64,000 bases of DNA. It comes from Streptomyces hoynatensis. Lineage in GTDB: Bacteria > Actinomycetota > Actinomycetes > Streptomycetales > Streptomycetaceae. The translations under genes and the position numbers were made by a program. The DNA is taken from the NCBI RefSeq assembly GCF_003626535.1, contig NZ_RBAL01000001.1, positions 496,001 to 560,000 on the forward strand, read 5' to 3'. The notes under the pieces were generated by a model, which had not been told where the DNA came from, did no database searches, and saw nothing but the letters and a program-made list of their open reading frames with translations. This document shows positions 25,010 through 33,590 of the stretch, in pieces. The number at the start of each line of letters is the position of its first letter. The stretch's first letter is position 1.

Positions 25010-26362
25010 ATGGATGCTCTTGGTGAAGCAGTGCTCAGCGGAGAGGCGCCCGAGCGGTGGCAGAGTCTGCCGCCGCCCACGGAGTACCTGGCCGCCCACA
25101 CCCTGGCGGAGGAGGTGGACGCCTTCCGCGGCGTCGCCGACAAGGACGTGCGCAAGACCCTGCACGTGGGCCTGGTCCCGATGCCCGAGATCGCGCCCGA
25201 CGAGGTGCTGCTCGCCGTGATGGCCAGCTCCATCAACTACAACACGGTCTGGTCGGCGACGTTCGAGCCGGTGCCCACCTTCGCGTTCCTGGAACGGCTC
25301 GGCAGGCAGGGCGGCTGGGCGGCCCGCCACGCCAGGCCGCACCACGTCCTCGGCTCGGACGCCTCCGGCGTCGTCGTGCGGGTGGGCGCGGGCGTGCGGC
25401 GCTGGAAGGCCGGGGACCGGGTGGTGGTCAGCTGCGTGCAGGCCGACGACCAGGAGCCCGCCACCCACGCCGACGGCATGCTCGGCGGCGAGCAGCGGAT
25501 CTGGGGCTACGAGACCAACTTCGGCGGGCTCGCCCACTACACGGTGGTCAGGGCCAGCCAGCTGCTCCCCAAGCCGGCCCACCTGACCTGGGAGGAGGCG
25601 GCCAGCATCCCGCTGACGGCCGCCACCGCCTACCGGATGCTGATCAGCGACCGCGGCGCCCGGATCAAGCAGGGCGACATCGTCCTGATCTGGGGCGCGA
25701 CCGGCGGCCTCGGCGGCTACGCCGTCCAGCTCGTCAAGAACGCCGGCGGCATCCCGGTCGGCGTGGTCTCCTCCCACGCCAAGGCGGAGTTGCTGCGCGG
25801 CCTCGGCTGCGACGTCGTCATCCACCGTGGGGAGATCGGCATCGGCGCCGCCCCCGAGTCGCCCGCGCAGACCATCGAGTACGGCAAGCGGCTCGGCCGG
25901 GCCATCCGCAAGGCCGTCGGCGAGGACCCGCACGTCGTCTTCGACTTCATCGGCCGGGCCACCTTCGGCATCTCCGTGTTCGTGGTCCGGCGCGGCGGCG
26001 CGGTGGTGACCTGCGGTTCCAGCACCGGCTACGTGCACCAGTTCGACAACAGGTACCTGTGGATGAACCTGAAGCGGATCATCGGCAGCCACGCGGCCAA
26101 CCTCCAGGAGCAGGCGGAGTGCATCCGCCTGGTGAGCCTCGGCATGCTCTCCCCGATCCTCTCCGAGGTCCACCCGCTGGAGGACGTGGGGGAGGCCGCC
26201 CGCCGCGTCCAGCGGAACCTGCACGTCGGCAAGGTCGGAGTGCTCGCCATGGCCCCGGCGCCAGGTCTCGGCGTCACCGACCCGGAGCTTCGGGCCCGCA
26301 TCGGCGAACAACGGCTCAATCCGCTGCGCCCCGCCGCCACGCGGGAAACCGCGGCCGCCTGA
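25010..26362 (+). CDS. ccr: Crotonyl-CoA carboxylase/reductase (alkylmalonyl-CoA forming)
   Basis: 450 aa medium-chain reductase. It makes alkylmalonyl-CoA by NADPH-dependent reductive carboxylation of enoyl-CoA. The cofactor loop is W-G-A-T-G-G-L-G-G. By my alignment to the Kitasatospora enzyme, the CO2-holding positions are conserved: Asn78, Glu168 (Tyr167 for Phe) and His361. The common G-S-H-F-A-N-Y is G-S-H-A-A-N-L here: Ala362 replaces Phe next to His361, which could widen the acyl pocket for longer or branched chains. F-D-F-I-G-R-A-T also differs from the usual F-E-H-P-G-R-E-T. I chose ATG 25010 (GGGAGG upstream, usual family length); a GTG at 24893 would add 39 residues. Confidence 0.95.
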   Translation: MDALGEAVLSGEAPERWQSLPPPTEYLAAHTLAEEVDAFRGVADKDVRKTLHVGLVPMPEIAPDEVLLAVMASSINYNTVWSATFEPVPTFAFLERLGRQGGWAARHARPHHVLGSDASGVVVRVGAGVRRWKAGDRVVVSCVQADDQEPATHADGMLGGEQRIWGYETNFGGLAHYTVVRASQLLPKPAHLTWEEAASIPLTAATAYRMLISDRGARIKQGDIVLIWGATGGLGGYAVQLVKNAGGIPVGVVSSHAKAELLRGLGCDVVIHRGEIGIGAAPESPAQTIEYGKRLGRAIRKAVGEDPHVVFDFIGRATFGISVFVVRRGGAVVTCGSSTGYVHQFDNRYLWMNLKRIIGSHAANLQEQAECIRLVSLGMLSPILSEVHPLEDVGEAARRVQRNLHVGKVGVLAMAPAPGLGVTDPELRARIGEQRLNPLRPAATRETAAA

Positions 26363-26389
26363 CCTCCGCCAGCCCAAGGGAGCAGTCAC

Positions 26390-27388
26390 ATGTCCAAGCA
26401 CGCAATCGGCATCCTCGGCACCGGCTCCTACCTGCCCAAGGAACTGGTCGGCAACGAGGAGGTCGCCCGGCAGGCGGGCGTGACCGCCGAGTGGATCGAG
26501 CGCAAGACCCACATCAGCACCCGCAGACACGCCGCCCCCGACGAGGCCAGCTCCGACCTCGCGGTCAAGGCGGCGGAGCGGGCGCTGAGTTCGGCCGGCC
26601 TTTCCGTGGCGGAGATCGACTACCTGATCCTGGCCACCTCCACCCCCGACTTCCCGCAGCCGCCCACCTCCTACCTGGTCCAGCACCGGCTCGGCGCGGA
26701 GAACGCGGCCTGCCTCGACGTGAACGTCGTGTGCAGCGGCTTCGTCTACGCGCTGGAGCTGGCGCGCGGCCTGGTGACGCTGCACCCCGGCGCCCGCGCC
26801 CTGGTGGTGGCGGCCGACGTGTACTCGCGGATCGTCGACGTCACCGACCGCCGCACCGCCGTCCTCTTCGCCGACGGGGCCGGGGCGGCCGTGGTGGGCG
26901 CGGTGCCCGAGGGCTACGGCTTCCTCGACACCGAACTCACCAGCCGCGGCGACGCCCACGCGCTGATCCGGATCGAGGCCGGCGGCAGCCGCACCCCCGC
27001 CTCGCACGAGACGGTGGCGCAGGGCGGGCACTTCTTCCGGATGAACGGGCGCGCCGTCCGGGAGTTCGTCGCCGGGAACGTGCCCGCGGCGCTGCGGCGC
27101 CTCCTGGCCAGGGCGGGCCTGCGCACCGAGGACGTCGACCACTTCGTGCCGCACCAGGCGAACGGCGTCATGATCGCCGACCTGGTGGAGAGCAGCGGCC
27201 TGACCAAGGCGCACACCCACCGCACGCTGGAGCGTTACGGCAACGTCGGGGCCGCCTCCATCCCGGTGACCCTGGACGAGGCCAACCACGACGGGTACCT
27301 GAAGAAGGGCGACCTGGTCCTGCTCGCCGGCTTCGGCGGCGGCATGGCCCTGGGCACCTCGCTGCTGCGCTGGGGGGCGGCCGCATGA
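26390..27388 (+). CDS. KAS III (FabH-like) beta-ketoacyl synthase
   Basis: 332 aa. Catalytic triad Cys115 (V-V-C-S-G), His255 (V-P-H-Q-A-N) and Asn285 (Y-G-N-V-G-A-A-S-I-P) intact. It lacks the housekeeping fab neighbourhood; instead it sits between ccr and a 3-hydroxyacyl-CoA dehydrogenase. In known alkylmalonyl pathways such a FabH extends an acyl-CoA starter by malonyl to a beta-ketoacyl chain that is reduced, dehydrated and passed to CCR. The starter is unknown. Confidence 0.94.
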   Translation: MSKHAIGILGTGSYLPKELVGNEEVARQAGVTAEWIERKTHISTRRHAAPDEASSDLAVKAAERALSSAGLSVAEIDYLILATSTPDFPQPPTSYLVQHRLGAENAACLDVNVVCSGFVYALELARGLVTLHPGARALVVAADVYSRIVDVTDRRTAVLFADGAGAAVVGAVPEGYGFLDTELTSRGDAHALIRIEAGGSRTPASHETVAQGGHFFRMNGRAVREFVAGNVPAALRRLLARAGLRTEDVDHFVPHQANGVMIADLVESSGLTKAHTHRTLERYGNVGAASIPVTLDEANHDGYLKKGDLVLLAGFGGGMALGTSLLRWGAAA

Positions 27389-28269
27389 CGGAGCAACAGA
27401 CGGCAAACGCACGGCACGAGTTCACCCGGCTCGGCCTCATCGGCTGCGGCACCATGGGCGCCGGGGTCGCCGAGCTGGCGGCCCGCGCGGGCTGCGAGGT
27501 CCTGGTCCGGGTCGGCTCGGCGGCCTCCGAGGCGGCCGGCCGGGGCCGGATCACGGCCTCGATGGACCGGGCCGTGGCCAAGGGGAAGATCACCAAGCCG
27601 GAGCGGGACGAACAGCTCGAACGGATCTCGTTCACCACCAGGATCGAGGACCTGGCCGACCGCCCGCTGGTCATCGAGGCGGTCAGGGAGGAGGAGCCGC
27701 TCAAGGCCGAGGTGCTCTCCCGGGTGGCCGAGGTCCTGGCGGACGAGCGGGCGGTGCTTGCCACCAACACCTCCTCGCTGCCCATCTCCCGGCTGGCCGG
27801 GTGCACCCGGCGCCCCGAGCAGGTGATCGGCATCCACTTCTTCAACCCCGCTCACGTGATGCCGCTGGTGGAACTCGTCCCCTCGCTCCTCACCGGCGCG
27901 GACACCGTCGCCCGCGCCGAGTCCTTCGTGCGGGACGTGCTGGGCAAGACCGTGATCCAGGCGCAGGACCGGGCCGGCTTCCTCGTCAACTCCCTGCTCT
28001 TTCCCTACCTGTTGTCGGCGATCCGGCTGGTGGAGGCGGGCACCGCGGCCGAGACGGTCGACGCCGGAATGACGCTGGGCTGCTCCCACCCCCTGGGCCC
28101 GTTGCGCCTGGCGGACCTCATCGGCCTCGACGTGACGGCCTCGATCGCCCGCGCCATGCACGAGGAGACCGGCGAGCCGCTGCACGCGCCGCCCCCGCTG
28201 CTGCTGCGCATGGTCGACTGCGGCCTGCTCGGCAGGAAGTCGGGCCGCGGCTTCTACAGCTACGCCTGA
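27385..28269 (+). CDS. 3-hydroxyacyl-CoA (3-hydroxybutyryl-CoA) dehydrogenase
   Basis: 294 aa; ATGA overlap with the FabH-like gene. Rossmann loop G-C-G-T-M-G-A-G (residues 20-27), catalytic His in I-H-F-F-N-P-A, and N-T-S-S-L-P-I; full-length compared with the about 285-aa family. It should reduce the 3-ketoacyl thioester made by the FabH-like enzyme. No dedicated dehydratase is present, so that step may use a housekeeping enoyl-CoA hydratase. Last recognised cluster gene before a strong terminator. Confidence 0.94.
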   Translation: MTEQQTANARHEFTRLGLIGCGTMGAGVAELAARAGCEVLVRVGSAASEAAGRGRITASMDRAVAKGKITKPERDEQLERISFTTRIEDLADRPLVIEAVREEEPLKAEVLSRVAEVLADERAVLATNTSSLPISRLAGCTRRPEQVIGIHFFNPAHVMPLVELVPSLLTGADTVARAESFVRDVLGKTVIQAQDRAGFLVNSLLFPYLLSAIRLVEAGTAAETVDAGMTLGCSHPLGPLRLADLIGLDVTASIARAMHEETGEPLHAPPPLLLRMVDCGLLGRKSGRGFYSYA

Positions 28270-28289
28270 GCCGGGAGGGAGCCGCCGGG

Positions 28290-28332
28290 CGGGGCGCACG
28301 CCGGGCCGCCGCCCCGCCCGGCGTGCGCCCCG
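28290..28332 (+). terminator. Strong hairpin terminator after the ccr operon
   Basis: Perfect 17-bp inverted repeat (28290-28306 with 28316-28332), 9-nt loop, 20 bp after the dehydrogenase stop. A reasonable right boundary for the biosynthetic cluster. The rest of the spacer to 28566 shows no gene. Confidence 0.85.
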
Positions 28333-28566
28333 GCTCGGCGAGCGCCCCCGCCCGGCGCCCCTCGCCCGGCTCCCCTGCCGGTGCCCGGCGCCCGGGGCTC
28401 CGGCGGCGGGGAACGGTGAACTCCCGGGCGCCTGGCGCCAGTCGCCGCGACATCCCCGGCCGGTGCGGCCGGCCGACCGACCGGTCCCGCGTCATTCGGG
28501 GTAGGTAAGGTGCGTGGGGGCCCGAAAGGGCTGAGCTGGCGTCAAGTCTCAGGGGTGGGAGGCTGC

Positions 28567-30165
28567 ATGTCCGGAACCGGAGCCGACGGCACGACCGGGT
28601 ACGGCGGGGGATTCGGGGGCGTGCTTCCGCCGTCCCCGCCGCTTCCCCCCGGCGCCCCGCTGCCACCGGACCGGCCGCCGACGGCGGGGCTGCCGCGGGA
28701 CCCGATCACCGCGGCGACCGCGGCCCTGGGGAACCTCACCGGCCTGGGCGCCGGCTACCTGTTCCTGCGGCGGTGGCCGCGCGCCGCCCTCGCCTGGCTG
28801 GTGACGGCCGCCTTCCTGTTCGCCGTGCTGCCGGTGACCGCCGAGGGCGTGGCCGGGGGCTGGGTGGCGGCCTACCTGCTGTGCCTGGCCGCCCTCGCCG
28901 CCGATGCCTGGCGGCTGGCGCGGCCGCCCGCCCCCCGGCGGCCCGGCGTATGGGTCCCGGCCGCCGCCGTGGTGGCCGTGGCCGCCCTGGCGGCCGGCAG
29001 CGTCGTGTGGTGCGGCGACGCACAGGAACGTGCGCTGGAACGCGACCTGCGGCAGGAGCTCGCCGCCGCGGACGCGCAGGTCGCCGCGGTCCGTTCCGAC
29101 CCCTTCGACCAGGCCCGTGACGGGTACGACAGCGCGCTCGCCACCTACCTCGGCGTGCGGGCTCACCACCCGTCCACCGACGCGGCGGCCGAGGTGCCGG
29201 CCCGTATCGACGCCCTGTACGAGGCGGCGACGGCGCCCCGCGGCGGGCAGGACGGGTGCGCCGGACTCGAGCCGCTGCGCTACCTCGCTGACCTGCCGGA
29301 GGACTGGGACGACGCCGAGGCGGAGCGCCTGGCCGAGCGGGCCGTGGCCGAACTGCCCGAGCCGCTGCACGCCTGTGGCATGCAGCACCTCGACACGGAC
29401 CCCGTGGCGGCGGCGGAGCCGTTCACCGAGTTGCTGTCCGAGCACGGCGACAGCGAGTACGCCACCGGTCTCGCGGAGGAGCTCGGGGCCCGCCAGGGAC
29501 AGGCCGTCGGCGCCCTCGAAGGCGACACCGCCTGCGAGGCCCTCGACGAGATCCGCGGGCTGGCCGGGCTGTTCGGCCGGCTGCCGGGAGCCGACTTCTC
29601 CCGGCTGGCCGAGGAGGGTGCCGCGGCCGAGCCCGACGGGCTCTACGAGTGCGGCGTCAGCCGCTTCCTGGCCGGCGCGTTCGAGGACGCGAGGAGCACC
29701 CTGGAGGAGCTGATCCAGGACCACCCGGAGGACGGGCGGGTGGACCGGGCGCGCGACATCGTGATCGCCGCCAGGATCGCGGCCGAGGTGCCGGCCGCCG
29801 GGGAGGAGCTGCCCCCCGAGTCGGGCGGCGGCGGGGCCACCGTGCGGGTCGAGGTCTACAACGACTCGCCCTACGAGCTCGAAGTGCTCTACACCGGGCC
29901 CCGCACCGGCCGCGACACGGTCGAGCCCTGCGGCGACTGTTCCGTCTACCCGGCCGGCACCGGCGAGGACGAGTTCTGCCCGCGCGGCACCGACTACCCC
30001 CACACCGTGCTGAACCTGCCCGCGGGCGAGTACCAGCTGCTGTTCGGGACCGCCGACGAGGAGATCCGCCCGAACGGCGCGTCCGACTCCTTCGACTCCG
30101 CGTACATCTACACGTACTGCAACTACGTCACCGAGGACAGCCTGCTGCCGGGCACCGACGTCTGA
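28567..30165 (+). CDS. Membrane protein with large extracytoplasmic region, function unknown
   Basis: 532 aa. Pro/Gly-rich cytoplasmic leader (1-50), then three hydrophobic segments (about 55-75, 77-100 and 135-155, the last ending S-V-V-W-C-G). A long acidic exported part follows: helical, TPR-like (about 160-420) with C-x-x-L-E-P-L and Y-E-C-G-V elements, and a beta-rich end (about 435-532) with Cys pairs C-G-D-C and Y-C-N-Y. ATG chosen because GGGAGG precedes it. I do not recognise the family beyond Streptomyces hypothetical proteins. The Cys pairs suggest disulphides outside the membrane. Confidence 0.85.
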   Translation: MSGTGADGTTGYGGGFGGVLPPSPPLPPGAPLPPDRPPTAGLPRDPITAATAALGNLTGLGAGYLFLRRWPRAALAWLVTAAFLFAVLPVTAEGVAGGWVAAYLLCLAALAADAWRLARPPAPRRPGVWVPAAAVVAVAALAAGSVVWCGDAQERALERDLRQELAAADAQVAAVRSDPFDQARDGYDSALATYLGVRAHHPSTDAAAEVPARIDALYEAATAPRGGQDGCAGLEPLRYLADLPEDWDDAEAERLAERAVAELPEPLHACGMQHLDTDPVAAAEPFTELLSEHGDSEYATGLAEELGARQGQAVGALEGDTACEALDEIRGLAGLFGRLPGADFSRLAEEGAAAEPDGLYECGVSRFLAGAFEDARSTLEELIQDHPEDGRVDRARDIVIAARIAAEVPAAGEELPPESGGGGATVRVEVYNDSPYELEVLYTGPRTGRDTVEPCGDCSVYPAGTGEDEFCPRGTDYPHTVLNLPAGEYQLLFGTADEEIRPNGASDSFDSAYIYTYCNYVTEDSLLPGTDV

Positions 30166-30168
30166 CCG

Positions 30169-30196
30169 CGGGGCCGGGGGGACCGGTCAGGCCCCG
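30169..30196. terminator. Weak hairpin between convergent genes
   Basis: 7-bp inverted repeat cggggcc (30169-30175) / ggccccg (30190-30196) in the 38-bp gap between the membrane protein and the convergent TetR gene. Confidence 0.4.
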
Positions 30197-30203
30197 GGCG
30201 GGG

Positions 30204-30818
30204 TCACAGGCGGTCGGGCTGCGGGGTGCCCGCGCCGCGGAGCAGGGTGTCCACGACGAGCGTCGCGAGGGCGCCGGTGTCCAGCTCCTCCCTGCGCTGC
30301 GCGGCCTGGTGGATGAGGGCGTAGTAGACGCGGCGCGTCCACGGGATGTCGACGTCGGCGCGCAGGACGCCGGCGTCCCTGGCGCGGCGGAACAGCCGTT
30401 CGCAGGTCTCCCGGACCTCGGCGTGGATGCGGGCCACCTCCGGATCGACCGAGGACGCCTGGCTCATCGCGAACCCCCAGCCGACCTTGACGTCGAGGAC
30501 GTTCGCGGTGGTCTGGTAGAGGGCGACCAGCGGCGGGGCCGTGTCCGGACGGGCGGCATCGACCGCCGCGGCGAACCGCCGGGTGGCCCACTCCGCCAGG
30601 GCGTCGACGAGCGCCTCCCGGGTGGCGAACCGCCGGTGCACGGTGGTGCGGGCGACGCCCGCGGCCTCGGCAATCTGCTCCATCGTGGCCGCGGGATCGC
30701 GGCTGAGCGTGCGTTCCGCCGCCTCCAGGATCGCCGTCATCGTCCGCTCGGCGTCCGCGCGCAGCGGCCGGCCGCCGCCCGCCTTCGGCCGCCTCTCCGT
30801 CTTCATGGACGAAAGCAT
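30204..30818 (-). CDS. TetR-family repressor
   Basis: 204 aa: helix-turn-helix near 40-70 (A-T-M-E-Q-I-A-E-A-A-G-V-A-R-T-T-V-H-R-R-F), all-helical ligand domain behind. The start could be 30818 (GAGGAG at some distance) or the internal ATG 30806. Divergent from the aldo-keto reductase at 30928 with a palindrome in between, so it very likely represses that gene and itself. Confidence 0.9.
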   Translation of the reverse strand: MLSSMKTERRPKAGGGRPLRADAERTMTAILEAAERTLSRDPAATMEQIAEAAGVARTTVHRRFATREALVDALAEWATRRFAAAVDAARPDTAPPLVALYQTTANVLDVKVGWGFAMSQASSVDPEVARIHAEVRETCERLFRRARDAGVLRADVDIPWTRRVYYALIHQAAQRREELDTGALATLVVDTLLRGAGTPQPDRL

Positions 30819-30843
30819 ACGGCAGCGTCGCCGCTCCTCGGCA

Positions 30844-30875
30844 ACTTGCATCATTGATGTTGCAAGTCGTAGCTT
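30844..30875 (+). promoter_or_regulatory. Aldo-keto reductase promoter with TetR operator
   Basis: TTGCAT (30846-30851), 18 bp, TAGCTT (30870-30875) form a plausible promoter. Overlapping it, acttgcatca and tgatgttgcaagt make an imperfect palindrome across 30844-30867 (arms acttgca/tgcaagt, inner catca/tgatg). Notably AT-rich for this DNA. Confidence 0.65.
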
Positions 30876-30927
30876 GTCCGCGTCCCGCTTGACGCGAGTG
30901 GGGATTCCTTCCCGAAAGGTTGGCGCA

Positions 30928-31920
30928 GTGGAGTACACCCGCCTCGGCCGCAGCGGCCTCACGGTGTCCCGGCTCGTCCTCGGCACCATGAACTTCGGAT
31001 CGCGCACGCCGGAAGAGGACAGTCACGCGATCATGGACCGGGCCCACGAGCACGGCATCACCTTCTTCGACACCGCCGACTCGTACGGCGGGCCGCCGGG
31101 AGAGGGCCGCACCGAGCGGATCATCGGCCGGTGGCTGGCCCGGGGTGGCGGCCGTCGCGAGCGGACCGTCCTGGCCACCAAGGTCTACCAGCCGACGGGG
31201 GAGTGGCCCCACGAGCGCGGGCTGTCCGCGCTGCACATCCGGCGCGCGGTGGAGGCCTCGCTGACGCGCCTGCAGACCGACTACCTCGACCTGTACCAGA
31301 TGCACCACGTCGACCGGGACACGCCCTGGGAGGAGATCTGGGAGGCGTTCGACGTCCTCCGCCGGCAGGGCAAGGTGCTGTACTTCGGCTCCTCCAACTT
31401 CGCCGGCTGGCACCTCGCGCTGGCCCAGGAGGCCGCGCGTGCGCGGCACTTCCTCGGGCTGGTCAGCGAGCAGTCGATCTACAACCTCATGAGCCGCTGG
31501 GCCGAGCTTGAGGTGCTGCCCGCCGCGCGGCACTACGGCCTGGGCGTGATCCCCTGGTCGCCGCTGCACGGCGGCGTGCTCAGCGGCGTGCTCCGCAAGC
31601 AGCGGGAGGGGCTGGCCGAACGCAGCGGCTCGGGCCTGTGGGCGGCCGCACTGGCCGAGCGCCGGGAGGCGGTCGAGGACTACGAGACGCTGTGCGCCGA
31701 ACTCGGCGAGGACCCGGCCCATGTCGGGCTGGCGTGGCTGCTGGCGCAGGAGGGAGTGACCGGGCCGGTCGTCGGGCCGCGCACGGCCGGGCAACTCGAC
31801 GGCGCCCTGCGCGCGTTGGAGATCACCCTCGACCCGGACACCCTCGGCAGGCTGAACGCGCTCTTCCCGCCCCCGGCACCCAACGGGGCCAAGCCCGCGC
31901 CCGAGGCGTACGCCTGGTGA
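30928..31920 (+). CDS. Aldo-keto reductase
   Basis: 330 aa; tetrad Asp/Tyr (F-F-D-T-A-D-S-Y-G), Lys (L-A-T-K-V-Y) and His (M-H-H-V-D). Resembles YajO/Kv-beta-like NADPH reductases that act on aldehydes or quinones. GTG start with GAAAGG 9 bp before. Likely controlled by the divergent TetR, whose ligand may be the reductase substrate. Not obviously linked to the polyketide cluster. Confidence 0.92.
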   Translation: MEYTRLGRSGLTVSRLVLGTMNFGSRTPEEDSHAIMDRAHEHGITFFDTADSYGGPPGEGRTERIIGRWLARGGGRRERTVLATKVYQPTGEWPHERGLSALHIRRAVEASLTRLQTDYLDLYQMHHVDRDTPWEEIWEAFDVLRRQGKVLYFGSSNFAGWHLALAQEAARARHFLGLVSEQSIYNLMSRWAELEVLPAARHYGLGVIPWSPLHGGVLSGVLRKQREGLAERSGSGLWAAALAERREAVEDYETLCAELGEDPAHVGLAWLLAQEGVTGPVVGPRTAGQLDGALRALEITLDPDTLGRLNALFPPPAPNGAKPAPEAYAW

Positions 31921-31940
31921 ACCCACCGCCCCACCCCCCG

Positions 31941-32028
31941 AGCCCGGCCCGCCGGCGGGAACCCGGCCCGAGCCCGGCCCGCCGGCGGGAACCCCGCCCG
32001 CGAACGGCCGCCGGCGGGAACCCGGCCG
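31941..32028. repeat. 30-bp tandem repeat with internal palindrome
   Basis: Copies at 31941-31970, 31971-32000 and a diverged 28-bp copy at 32001-32028. Each carries the palindrome-rich core cgccggcgggaac. Located between the reductase stop and the serine hydrolase; possibly a terminator cluster. Confidence 0.85.
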
Positions 32029-32143
32029 CGAACGGCCCGCCCGGCCGGCGTATGGAGGGCATATGGACCGGCCATCGGCCGCCGAGCGCGCTCCCCGGAT
32101 AGAAGTGCGGGGGCAGTGCACCAGCGAGAGACAGGTGAGGTCC

Positions 32144-33424
32144 ATGACGACGACTCGGCGAACGATGCTCGGCCTCCTGGGAGCGTCCGCCGCCTCCGGG
32201 GCCGCCCTGGCCGCCGCGGCGGCCCCGGCCTCGGCGGCCACCGCGGGGGCCGCGGGGGCCACGGCCCGGCACGGCGCCCGCGGGGGAGCCGACGGCGGGA
32301 TACCGGAAGAGCTGCGCCCCGGGGGCGAGTTCGACCGGTTCGTACGGGAGCAGGCGGAGGCGGGGGAGTTCTCCGGCAGCGTGCTGCTGACGTATCACGG
32401 GCGGCCGGTGCTCGCCCGCTCCTACGGCATGGCGGATCAGGCCCGCGGCATCGAGAACGGCCCTGGCACCCGCTTCGCGCTCGCCTCGGTGACGAAGCTC
32501 TTCACGGCCGTGGCCATCGCGCAGCTCGCCGAGGCGGGCGAGATCGACTACGCCCGCACCGTGGGCACGTACCTCGACGGCTTCCCGGAGGAGGTCGCGG
32601 GGAAGGTGACGGTGCACCACCTCCTCACCCACACCTCGGGGCTCGGCGACCTGTTCCAGATCCCGGGCTTCGAGCAGACGGCCGCGGGGTGGACGACCCT
32701 CCAGCAGGCGATGGACGGGGCAACGGACCTGATCCGCGGCACCGGAACGGACTTCACGCCGGGAGCCGGCTGGCAGTACAGCAACTCCGGCTACCACGTG
32801 CTGGGCGCGATCGTCCAGGAGGTGTCGGGCCGGTCCTACTTCGACTACATCCGCGAGCACGTCTTCCGCGCGGCCGGAATGACCGACTCGGACTTCTTCA
32901 CCGCGGAGCAGTGGCGCACCGACCCGAGCCTCGCCCACCCGTACGCCCTCCAGCCCTCGGGAGAGCGGGAGGACGTCGTCGACCGCAAGAACTTCGTGGG
33001 CAGCCCCTCCGGGGACGCGTTCGCCACCAGCGGGGACATGGCCCGCTTCGCGGACGCGCTGCTGGGGGAGCGACTGGCGGGCCCGGCGTTCACCGAGATC
33101 ACGCTCGGCGGGAAACTCCCGAACGTCGGCTCGATGCAGGGCCCGGGACAACCCGCCCCCGCCGCCGCCTCGAACGGCGCGGCACCCGCGGCGGCCGGCC
33201 CCGCGCGCGCCATGTTCCAGTGCTACGGGCCGATGCGGGTGCTGCTGAACGGGCAGTGGGGCATCGGGCACAGCGGCGGGTCCCAGGGCGAGTCGACCGA
33301 CGTGCAGATGTACCCGGCCGGCGGCTGGGTGTCCGTGGTCCTCTCCAACATCGACTACCCGCAGGGGACCTTCCCGCCCGTGGTCGAGAAGGCCCGCGTG
33401 CTCATCACCGGCACCGGGGAGTGA
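32144..33424 (+). CDS. Tat-exported serine hydrolase (beta-lactamase/D-Ala-D-Ala peptidase fold)
   Basis: 426 aa. Twin-arginine signal T-T-R-R-T-M-L-G-L-L-G followed by a hydrophobic run ending A-P-A-S-A. Class C beta-lactamase-like motifs: S-V-T-K near residue 115, Y-S-N in W-Q-Y-S-N-S-G-Y, and H-S-G in G-H-S-G-G-S. Between the second and third motif there is an Ala/Pro-rich loop. ATG chosen for GTGAGG upstream and the Tat motif position. Substrate unknown: esterase, DD-peptidase or D-aminopeptidase are all possible. Confidence 0.92.
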   Translation: MTTTRRTMLGLLGASAASGAALAAAAAPASAATAGAAGATARHGARGGADGGIPEELRPGGEFDRFVREQAEAGEFSGSVLLTYHGRPVLARSYGMADQARGIENGPGTRFALASVTKLFTAVAIAQLAEAGEIDYARTVGTYLDGFPEEVAGKVTVHHLLTHTSGLGDLFQIPGFEQTAAGWTTLQQAMDGATDLIRGTGTDFTPGAGWQYSNSGYHVLGAIVQEVSGRSYFDYIREHVFRAAGMTDSDFFTAEQWRTDPSLAHPYALQPSGEREDVVDRKNFVGSPSGDAFATSGDMARFADALLGERLAGPAFTEITLGGKLPNVGSMQGPGQPAPAAASNGAAPAAAGPARAMFQCYGPMRVLLNGQWGIGHSGGSQGESTDVQMYPAGGWVSVVLSNIDYPQGTFPPVVEKARVLITGTGE

Positions 33425-33557
33425 CCCCGGCACCGGCCCTGAGGCACCGACCCCGGTGACCGGCCCGGGCCCGAGCCGCCGGACCAGGGCGGCCCGTGGC
33501 CCCGGCTCCCGAGCCGCCGCCGCCCCGGGCTCTGGCCGCCGCCGGATTGGGCCGCCC

Positions 33558-33589
33558 GCGGCCCCGGGAGAGGGAGCGCCCGGGGCCGC
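33558..33589. terminator. Bidirectional hairpin terminator
   Basis: Perfect 11-bp stem (33558-33568 with 33579-33589), 10-nt loop, directly after the stop of the response regulator gene (minus) and downstream of the serine hydrolase (plus). Confidence 0.75.
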
Positions 33590-33590
33590 C

